32,438 nucleotides of DNA from the NCBI RefSeq assembly GCF_013300725.1, contig NZ_JAAIMM010000032.1, positions 1 to 32,438 on the forward strand, given 5' to 3'. Position numbers and translations under genes: made by a program. The notes beneath the pieces are model-generated. The model made no database searches. It saw only the letters and a program-made list of their open reading frames with translations, and had not been told where the DNA came from. Positions 1 through 6,133 of the stretch are shown one piece after another. The stretch comes from Allocoprococcus comes. Its GTDB lineage: Bacteria; Bacillota; Clostridia; Lachnospirales; Lachnospiraceae. Each line of letters begins with the position of its first letter. Position 1 is the stretch's first letter.

Positions 1-10
1 AACAGGTACA

Positions 11-59
11 AAAAGGGAGATGCGAAAAAACTCAATCGAGTTTTTTCACATCCCCTTTT
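11..59 (-). terminator. Long hairpin terminator downstream of the TIM-like gene
   Basis: Arms at 11-33 and 38-59 pair almost completely around the 4-nt loop AATC, with one bulged A and one C/A mismatch. On the minus strand the stem is followed by TTTTTG. This fits an intrinsic terminator for the leftward gene at 130-912. Both flanks are A/T-rich, so it could also stop transcription entering from the left. Confidence 0.75.
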
Positions 60-129
60 GAATTTAATGGGAATATGTATTTTCAGTGAATCGAAAAGGC
101 ATATTTTGCTTTGTACTGGAGAAGTCAGG

Positions 130-912
130 TTACTGTGCTTCGTAGGTTGCCTTAGCGTCACGTATCAGCTTGTCGAATTTATCTGCATCCCATGCAGCAC
201 GTCCTGTAAAGAGTCCATCGATGGATGGCTGAACGATCAGTTCATTTGCATTGCCCGGATTTACGCTTCCACCGTATAATACAGGAATCTTGTCTGCTTC
301 TTCGCCGAAAATTTCACGGAGGCATCCTTTGATGACTTTGTGCATCTCTTCAGCATAGTCAGCTGTTGCCGGAGTTCCGTTTACACCAATAGACCATACC
401 GGTTCGTAGGCAACCCAGATCTTGCCCACCTGAGAAACGGGAACATCATGGAATCCGACTTTAAGTTGTGTGCGGAGTACTTCTGCACTGATTCCGAAAT
501 CTTTTTCTTCTGCGGTCTCGCCGATACATAATAAAGTAGTGAAGCCATGGTTTAATGCTGCTTTTACTTTTTTGTTTTCTTCTACATCTGTTTCACCGAA
601 TACATGACGTCTTTCAGAATGTCCGATCATAACCAGATCAAGTCCGAGTTCTTTTAACATAAGAGGGGAAATCTCTCCGGTAAACTGTCCCTGATCCTCC
701 CAGCACATATTCTGGGCGCCGAGAAGTACATAGTCCCGATCTACATTTTTCGTAGCGCTTTCCAGTGTTGTGTAAGAAGGGATGATGAAAAGTTCAATCT
801 CATCACGGCTGATATCCTTCGTATTTTCTACAAGCTTCTGCAGGTAAGCAACGGTATCCTGAATATTTTTGTACATTTTCAGATTGCTTCCAAAATAAAG
901 TTTCTTCTGCAT
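130..912 (-). CDS. tpiA: Triosephosphate isomerase-like protein (possibly a C4 sugar-phosphate isomerase)
   Basis: This 260-aa protein has the full length and motif order of a TIM-barrel triosephosphate isomerase, a cytoplasmic enzyme interconverting DHAP and glyceraldehyde-3-phosphate. Catalytic residues are present: Asn10 and Lys12, His98 in GHSERR, Glu170 in AYEPVW, and YGGS at 213-216. Several usually rigid signatures differ. NWKMN is NLKMY, loop 6 reads VNGTPAT (177-183) instead of TGKTAT-like, and the C-terminal phosphate-binding VGGAS is TGRAA. It is transcribed away from the PdxA2/DUF1537/permease cluster across a shared regulatory gap, so a role in the same pathway is likely. It may consume DHAP made there, or act on a tetrulose phosphate as the TIM paralogue EryH/TpiA2 does in erythritol catabolism. 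The start at 912 follows AAGGAGG at a 6-nt spacing. Confidence 0.85.
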   Translation of the reverse strand: MQKKLYFGSNLKMYKNIQDTVAYLQKLVENTKDISRDEIELFIIPSYTTLESATKNVDRDYVLLGAQNMCWEDQGQFTGEISPLMLKELGLDLVMIGHSERRHVFGETDVEENKKVKAALNHGFTTLLCIGETAEEKDFGISAEVLRTQLKVGFHDVPVSQVGKIWVAYEPVWSIGVNGTPATADYAEEMHKVIKGCLREIFGEEADKIPVLYGGSVNPGNANELIVQPSIDGLFTGRAAWDADKFDKLIRDAKATYEAQ

Positions 913-954
913 AGTGTCCTCCTTAAGATTTTATCAATATTAGATTCTGAGAAA

Positions 955-983
955 ATTATACTACGCGGATAAGGAAAAAACAA
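955..983 (-). promoter_or_regulatory. Candidate sigma-A promoter of the TIM-like gene
   Basis: Read on the minus strand: a -35 of TTGTTT (978-983), a 17-bp spacer and a perfect -10 TATAAT (955-960), about 45 bp upstream of the start codon. The first ACGAAA copy (992-997) lies just upstream of the -35. Confidence 0.6.
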
Positions 984-991
984 TGGCAGAA

Positions 992-1237
992 ACGAAAGTA
1001 AAATCACGAAAAGATACGTTAAATATTAAACAAACGAAAAAACGAAAGAAAACGAAAATATTAACGAAATAATATGGTGAAAATGTATAAAAATGTGGTG
1101 CGAAAAATATAAAATCTTACGAAAAGGTAAAAAACTGTTGCGAAAACGATGAAAACGATATAAAATAAAAACATAAAACAAAAGGAAAAACAAATTAAAA
1201 TAAAACAAAACGAAAGGAAGAACGAAAATGAGCGAAA
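992..1237 (+). promoter_or_regulatory. CGAAA repeat field, probable DeoR-family operator array
   Basis: The 315-bp gap between the divergent TIM-like and pdxA2 genes carries ACGAAA at 992, 1006, 1034, 1042, 1052, 1064, 1119, 1210 and 1222, and GCGAAA at 1100, 1140 and 1232, all on the plus strand. Several spacings are near one or two helical turns (10, 12, 19, 21). Known DeoR-family operators such as AgaR sites are tandem CGAAA/TTTCG-like half-sites, and a DeoR regulator is encoded at 5353-6132. The last copies overlap the pdxA2 ribosome-binding region and the first codons. Binding is inferred. Confidence 0.6.
1138..1166 (+). promoter_or_regulatory. Weak candidate promoter for pdxA2
   Basis: TTGCGA (1138-1143), a 17-bp spacer and TAAAAT (1161-1166) lie 62 bp before the pdxA2 start. 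The -35 coincides with a GCGAAA copy, so a repressor on the array would occlude it. The region is so A-rich that other -10 choices are possible. Confidence 0.35.
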
Positions 1238-2247
1238 CAATTTTTAAACCAGTAACAGCTATCACAATGGGAGATCCTGCAGGAATCGGACCTGAGATCG
1301 TAGTAGGAACTATGCTTGATGAAGGAATCCATGAATGCTGCAAACCATTCGTAATCGGAAGCATTGCTATTCTTGACAGAGCAGCAAAAGTACTTGGAAA
1401 AGAATTAAAATATAATAAGATCGAAGATCCTTCAGAAGCAAAATATGAATTCGGTACAGTAGATGTACTTGAGACAGGTGATTATGATACAGACTCTATC
1501 AAATGGGGCGAAGTTCAGGCACTTGCAGGACAGATGGCAATTGACTGGATCATGAAATCCATCGAACTTGGAATGGCTAAGAAGGTAGATGCAGTTTCTA
1601 CAGCACCGATCCACAAAGGAGCAATCAAACTGATCGGCATCAAAGAACCTGGACATACAGAAATCTATCAGAACCAGACACATTCACCATATGCACTGAC
1701 CATGTTCTCATGCCACAAACTGAGAGTATTCTTTGTAAGCCGTCATATGTCACTGGTTGATGCATGTCACTATGCAACAAAGGATGTAATTCTTGAAGAT
1801 GTAATCAACATCGATAAAGAACTTCGTAAAGTCGGAATCGAAAATCCACTGATCGCTGTAGCAGGTCTGAACCCGCACAACGGAGACAACGGATTATTCG
1901 GAACAGAAGAAATCACAGACATCGGACCGGCTGTTAAAGCAGCTCAGGAAAGAGGAATCAATGCTGTTGGACCATGCCCGGCAGACTCTGTATTCCACAT
2001 TGGTAAATCAGGAAAATACGATGCAATCCTTTCTCTGTACCATGATCAGGGACATATCGCTTGTAAGACACTTGACTTTGAAAAGTCTGTAACACTTACA
2101 TTCGGTCTCCCATTCATCAGAAGTTCAGTAGACCACGGAACTGCATTTGATATTGCAGGAAAAGGAATCGCAGGTTGCGTCAGCCTGATCGAATCTACAA
2201 AGGTAGTAGCAGAATACGCAGCAAAACAGCATGCAAAAAATGCATAA
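1228..2247 (+). CDS. pdxA2: PdxA2-type 4-phospho-acid sugar dehydrogenase
   Basis: This 339-aa protein belongs to the PdxA family of NAD-dependent, metal-dependent oxidative decarboxylases. Visible motifs are TMGDPAGIGPE near the N terminus, STAPIHKGA, GHTE, AGLNPHNGDNGLFG, the metal-site YHDQGH, and SSVDHGTAFDIAGKG near the C terminus. Its neighbours are a DUF1537 kinase and a sugar-acid permease and no vitamin B6 genes are nearby, so the PdxA2 role is favoured. That role is oxidation of D-threonate, L-threonate or D-erythronate 4-phosphate with loss of CO2 to give DHAP. The start follows AGGAAG (1215-1220) at a 7-nt spacing. The gene begins inside the CGAAA repeat field, so its expression is probably controlled there. 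The exact substrate epimer cannot be read from sequence. Confidence 0.9.
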   Translation: MSETIFKPVTAITMGDPAGIGPEIVVGTMLDEGIHECCKPFVIGSIAILDRAAKVLGKELKYNKIEDPSEAKYEFGTVDVLETGDYDTDSIKWGEVQALAGQMAIDWIMKSIELGMAKKVDAVSTAPIHKGAIKLIGIKEPGHTEIYQNQTHSPYALTMFSCHKLRVFFVSRHMSLVDACHYATKDVILEDVINIDKELRKVGIENPLIAVAGLNPHNGDNGLFGTEEITDIGPAVKAAQERGINAVGPCPADSVFHIGKSGKYDAILSLYHDQGHIACKTLDFEKSVTLTFGLPFIRSSVDHGTAFDIAGKGIAGCVSLIESTKVVAEYAAKQHAKNA

Positions 2248-2290
2248 GACAAGTCATTAGGAGAGGAATTTAGAAAGCGAGGAATCAGTC

Positions 2291-3637
2291 ATGCCACTTA
2301 TCGGATCCGTTGCAGATGACCTTACCGGAGCAACCACTACGGGGGTATTGCTTGCAAGAAGCAAGGCCAGAACAGCAGTATTCTTTAACGTAGAAGCAGC
2401 AATGAAAGCAGAGGGTGTTGACGAACTGGATGCGATCATCATCAGCAGCAACAGCCGTCCGCTTCCAGCGAATGAAGCTTATGATAAAGTAAAAGATGCA
2501 ACCATCGCCTTAAAGAGTATGGGAGCAAGATATTTTCAGAAACGTATTGATACCACAATGCGAGGCGGCATCGGTGTTGAAATTGACGCGATGCTCGACC
2601 AGCTCAGTGAGGATACGGTAGCGGTTGTAGTACCTGCTATGCCACAGTCCAGAAGAATTCTGGTAGGCGGATATTCTGTGATCGATGGAGTGGCACTGAT
2701 CAATACACCGGTTGCACAGGATGTAAGAACACCTGTAAAAGAAAACTACATACCACGTCTTCTGGAAGGACAGACCAGAAGAAAAGTCGGACTTGTAACA
2801 CTTGATAAAGTGCTTGCGGGCGATGAAGCCATCAAAGAAGCACTTGCAAAAGAACGTGCAGATGGATGCCAGGTAATCGTAGTAGATGCAATCACACTGG
2901 AAGATGTGGAAAATATTGCACAGGCATGTATTTCACTGAACTGGGATGTGGTATCTGTAGATCCGGGACCGTTCACATCAAAACTCGCTTATTACAGAGA
3001 TATCATTGGAGTTGAAGAGCCGAACCTTCCACCGCAGGGAGATGAGACAGGAAAGACAGTACTGATCGCTGCCGGAAGTGCAACTCCTGTTACGAAAAAG
3101 CAGATGGAAATCCTCTGTCAGGATGAACGTCATGTACGCATCAGTGTTGAACCGATTCCGCTGATTGACGGTGGTGAGGCAGCGCTTGACGAGGCTTATA
3201 GAGCAGTAAATAGAGCGGTTGAACTTCTGAAGAAACCGGTTCCGCCGAGAGCGATTCTTTTTGAAACAGCATTGCACGGAGAACTTCTCAATCTTGATGA
3301 AGAAGATGCAAAGCGCCATTACGCAGGCGGAATGAGTGCAAACCGTATTAACGCAGGTCTTGGGACGATTATCCAGCAGGTTCTGGAAGTTGTCGGAAAA
3401 GATAAAGTAGCAGGTCTTTATACAACCGGAGGGGACACCATGGTAAATGTATGCTACCAGCTTGGTGTAGAGTGTATAGAGGTTCTGGACTATGTAATTC
3501 CGCAGACAGACATTGGTCGTCTGATTGGCAGCCCGTATAGTGGACTTCCGGTGGTAGGAAAAGGTGGACTTACCGGAAACGACAATACGGCATGCGATAT
3601 CGTGACGAGACTGTTCAACGAAGCGGCAAGGAAGTAA
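2291..3637 (+). CDS. Four-carbon acid sugar kinase (DUF1537 family)
   Basis: This 448-aa protein has both halves of the DUF1537 kinase family. The N-terminal domain opens with the hallmark ADDLTGA at residues 8-14. The C-terminal nucleotide-binding domain has TTGGDT and a KGGLTGN motif near the end. Characterised members (DtnK, DenK, LtnK) phosphorylate D-threonate, D-erythronate or L-threonate at O4, giving the substrate of a PdxA2 dehydrogenase, which is the gene 43 bp upstream. Co-transcription with that gene and the permease is likely. The start is supported by GAGGA (2279-2283). The sugar acid used cannot be assigned; diet- or host-derived threonate from ascorbate breakdown is one plausible source. 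Confidence 0.9.
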   Translation: MPLIGSVADDLTGATTTGVLLARSKARTAVFFNVEAAMKAEGVDELDAIIISSNSRPLPANEAYDKVKDATIALKSMGARYFQKRIDTTMRGGIGVEIDAMLDQLSEDTVAVVVPAMPQSRRILVGGYSVIDGVALINTPVAQDVRTPVKENYIPRLLEGQTRRKVGLVTLDKVLAGDEAIKEALAKERADGCQVIVVDAITLEDVENIAQACISLNWDVVSVDPGPFTSKLAYYRDIIGVEEPNLPPQGDETGKTVLIAAGSATPVTKKQMEILCQDERHVRISVEPIPLIDGGEAALDEAYRAVNRAVELLKKPVPPRAILFETALHGELLNLDEEDAKRHYAGGMSANRINAGLGTIIQQVLEVVGKDKVAGLYTTGGDTMVNVCYQLGVECIEVLDYVIPQTDIGRLIGSPYSGLPVVGKGGLTGNDNTACDIVTRLFNEAARK

Positions 3638-3667
3638 TTTCTAAAGAGAGAAATGGAGGAAGAGGAA

Positions 3668-4705
3668 ATGGAAAACGAAACAAAAAAACAGAAAGATCTT
3701 GATCTTCTGAACAAGATGAAAAAACTTCCGGGTGGTCTGGTTATCATCCCGCTTGTAATCGCAGTATTACTTGCAACATTTGTACCACAGGTATATCAGA
3801 TCGGTGGTTATGTAACAGCCCTTTTCTATGATGGAAATGCATGTATGATGGGATTCTTCCTGATCGTCTGTGGTGCATCGATCAACGTACGTCAGGTTGG
3901 TATGCCTCTTTATAAAGGTGTTGTAATGACTGGTGTCAAATTCTTACTTGGTGTCCTTTTAGGACTTATCGTAGGATGGGTTTGCGGACCTACAGGATTC
4001 CTTGGAATCACACCATTTGTTATGATCGCTGCAATTACGAACTCTAACAGTTCCCTTTATATTTCACTTTCATCACAGTTTGGTAATGCAACAGATACAG
4101 GTGCTGTTTCAATCCTTGCACTGAACGACGGACCGTTCTTTACACTGGTAGCTCTTGGAGCAACAGGACTTGCATCCATTCCATTTAAATCATTAGTAGC
4201 AACAATCGTTCCGATCCTGATTGGTTTCATCTGGGGTAACTTAGACGAAGGATTCAAGAAAGCTTGCGCAACAGCACAGCCGATTGTAACATTCTTCATG
4301 ACAATCTCTATCGGAGCAAAGACAGATGTATCTACAATCCTCAAAGCCGGAGCATCAGGTATCGTACTTGGACTTATCTCCGCTGCAACATCTGTAATCT
4401 TCTTCTTCGTGATCAATATCTTCCTTCCGAAGAAAGAGAGAAACGCAATGGGTGCTGCAATTGGTACAACAGCTTTGAACTCTGCCATGACACCGGCTGC
4501 GGTTGGTGAAGCAGATCCGACAATGGCTCAGTATGTAGATATGGCAACAGCACAGTGTGCAACAGCTTCTATTATCACACTGTTCCTGATTCCTTTCATA
4601 ACAGCGTTCTTTGATAAGATGATGCAGAAGAAACAGAAAGGTATTTACTCACCGGAAGGATGGGCTCACTACAAAGTTACAGGTGAAGCCGCACCGGAAG
4701 AATAA
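3668..4705 (+). CDS. kdgT: KdgT-family sugar-acid permease
   Basis: This is a very hydrophobic 345-aa polytopic membrane protein. It resembles the 2-keto-3-deoxygluconate permease KdgT in its N-terminal LPGGLVIIPL segment, a GASINV loop, NSNSSLY, LNDGPFFT and a WGNLDEGF motif. It is predicted to import a sugar acid by cation symport. In this cluster the cargo is more likely threonate or erythronate than KDG, because no KDG kinase or aldolase is present. An in-frame ATG at 3653 lies within the Shine-Dalgarno region; GGAGG (3655-3659) is placed 8 nt before the ATG at 3668, so 3668 is the chosen start. A strong terminator follows the gene. Confidence 0.85.
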   Translation: MENETKKQKDLDLLNKMKKLPGGLVIIPLVIAVLLATFVPQVYQIGGYVTALFYDGNACMMGFFLIVCGASINVRQVGMPLYKGVVMTGVKFLLGVLLGLIVGWVCGPTGFLGITPFVMIAAITNSNSSLYISLSSQFGNATDTGAVSILALNDGPFFTLVALGATGLASIPFKSLVATIVPILIGFIWGNLDEGFKKACATAQPIVTFFMTISIGAKTDVSTILKAGASGIVLGLISAATSVIFFFVINIFLPKKERNAMGAAIGTTALNSAMTPAAVGEADPTMAQYVDMATAQCATASIITLFLIPFITAFFDKMMQKKQKGIYSPEGWAHYKVTGEAAPEE

Positions 4706-4731
4706 AAATGTTATAATTTGTTTATGGAATG

Positions 4732-4772
4732 AAGTCCTCTTGTGTGTTACAATACAAGAGGACTTTTGTTTT
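4732..4772 (+). terminator. Intrinsic terminator after the permease gene
   Basis: A perfect 12-bp stem (4732-4743 with 4754-4765) around a 10-nt loop is followed by TTTTGTTTT. It closes the pdxA2-kinase-permease transcript. Read-through to the YcxB-like and DeoR genes would have to be partial. Confidence 0.9.
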
Positions 4773-4828
4773 ATAGAGGATAGTTATCGAACGAAAGGGT
4801 GAAAACTATTAAAGAAAGGAAAGTGTTT

Positions 4829-5332
4829 ATGGAAGAGAAGATTACAGTCCGGATGACAGATACATATCTGTTTGACTTTACGTTATATCATACCTATTCA
4901 AAACTGGCAGGTTTTCTGACAAATATTCTGGGAGCAGCGATTGCTTTTATGGGAATTATCATGCTGGTTATGGGAAAGATAAAACCCGTGCAGATTATTT
5001 TTTATCTGGTGGCAGCGGTTGTGTTTATTGCGTATACACCATTGCTTCTGAAATATCGTTCTAAAAAGCAGGTAAAAGGAATTGAACGTTATCACGTTCC
5101 GAATGAAATGACTTTCAATGATGAAGGTATTCAGGTAGAGTTTGCTGATAAAAAAGAGACTTATGAATGGGAACAGATCCAGAAGGTAGTTACAACACCA
5201 AAGACAATTGGATTTTATTATGAGACAGAAAAGGCATTGATTGTACCAAAACCGGATTTTGGGGACAAGTTTGTACCGATTTTGACATTGGCAACAAAAA
5301 AACTCGGACCGGCCAGAGTACATCTGAGATAG
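4829..5332 (+). CDS. YcxB-like two-TM membrane protein
   Basis: This 167-aa protein has an N-terminal MTDTYLFDFTLYHTY-like segment, two hydrophobic helices (roughly residues 27-75) and a cytoplasmic beta-rich tail containing NDEGI, EWEQIQKV and ALIVPK. This is the layout of YcxB-like proteins, whose function is unknown. A second copy with the same landmarks is at 26238-26750. The ATG at 4829 follows GAAAGGA (4814-4820) with an 8-nt spacer; a GTG at 4799 in the same frame has a poorer signal. It lies 20 bp before the DeoR gene and probably shares its transcript. One isolated ACGAAA occurs upstream at 4791. Confidence 0.7.
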   Translation: MEEKITVRMTDTYLFDFTLYHTYSKLAGFLTNILGAAIAFMGIIMLVMGKIKPVQIIFYLVAAVVFIAYTPLLLKYRSKKQVKGIERYHVPNEMTFNDEGIQVEFADKKETYEWEQIQKVVTTPKTIGFYYETEKALIVPKPDFGDKFVPILTLATKKLGPARVHLR

Positions 5333-5352
5333 TCTGTTATGTGGAGGGGAAA

Positions 5353-6132
5353 ATGTTACAGGAAAGACGGAATCATATATTACAGAAAGTAACAGAAAAT
5401 GGAAAAGTAAGAGTTGCGGATTTGAGCCGTGAGCTGAACTGTTCAGAAGTGACGATCCGTAATGATATCAAGAATATGGACCAGCAGGGACTTCTGCAGC
5501 GTACACATGGAGGAGCAGTCAGTCTGGAGAATAAGGTAAAACGCAAATATGCGGCAGAAAGTATTTACCGGAATACCGAGAGAAAAAGAGAGATTGCAGC
5601 GTGTGCATATGAGTATATAGAAGACAGGGATACCATCATTATTGATGATGCATCCAGCAGCTTCTATCTGGCAATGCATATCAAAGAACATCCGGAAAAG
5701 AGGCTTGCGGTTGTGACGAATTCGCTCCTGGTAGGAAATGAACTTGCAGCAGTAAGACATGTAGAACTGTATATGATCGGCGGTCATGTGGGCGGTCATC
5801 TGGCAGCGACGATGGGAGATGCCGCCATTGAGAATATGGAAAAATTTCATGTAGACAAAGGATTTATCGGAGTACACAGTATCAATTTTGATGTGGGACT
5901 GACATCCATCGCAACACCACAGATGCAGGTGAAAAGAGCGATACTCGAAGCGTCCCAGCAGGTGTTTGTTCTTGCTGACAGCAGCAAATTCGGAGGAGGG
6001 TATGTGTCCGTGATCTGTCCGGTTAAGGATGTATACAAGATCATTACGGATTCGCAGATCAGCAAAGAGTATATCAGAAAAGCGGAGCATGAACAGATTC
6101 CACTTGTGATAGCCGGAAACCGGGAGCAATAA
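5353..6132 (+). CDS. DeoR/GlpR-family transcriptional repressor
   Basis: This 259-aa protein has the family layout. The N-terminal winged helix-turn-helix (about residues 1-57) opens MLQERRNHIL and includes a recognition segment with SEVTIRNDI followed by GLLQRTHGGAV. The C-terminal effector domain is of the sugar-phosphate-sensing type (IIDDASSSF, TNSLLVGNE, GGHVGGHLA, DSSKFG). Such regulators usually repress sugar catabolism and release DNA on binding a phosphorylated intermediate. It sits at the end of the acid-sugar cluster, whose control region is full of CGAAA half-sites, so that cluster is the obvious target. The ATG at 5353 is chosen because GGAGG (5343-5347) precedes it at 5 nt; an upstream in-frame GTG at 5341 overlaps that site. 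Confidence 0.9.
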   Translation: MLQERRNHILQKVTENGKVRVADLSRELNCSEVTIRNDIKNMDQQGLLQRTHGGAVSLENKVKRKYAAESIYRNTERKREIAACAYEYIEDRDTIIIDDASSSFYLAMHIKEHPEKRLAVVTNSLLVGNELAAVRHVELYMIGGHVGGHLAATMGDAAIENMEKFHVDKGFIGVHSINFDVGLTSIATPQMQVKRAILEASQQVFVLADSSKFGGGYVSVICPVKDVYKIITDSQISKEYIRKAEHEQIPLVIAGNREQ

Positions 6133-6133
6133 T

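Noticed and set aside
992-1237. Possible CRISPR array from the repeated CGAAA
   Set aside because: Units are only 6 bp, with irregular spacing of 8-70 bp and no spacer uniformity; no cas genes.
1026-1364. 112-aa minus-strand ORF rich in Phe and Leu
   Set aside because: It is the complement of the A-rich CGAAA field plus the pdxA2 start; low-complexity shadow.
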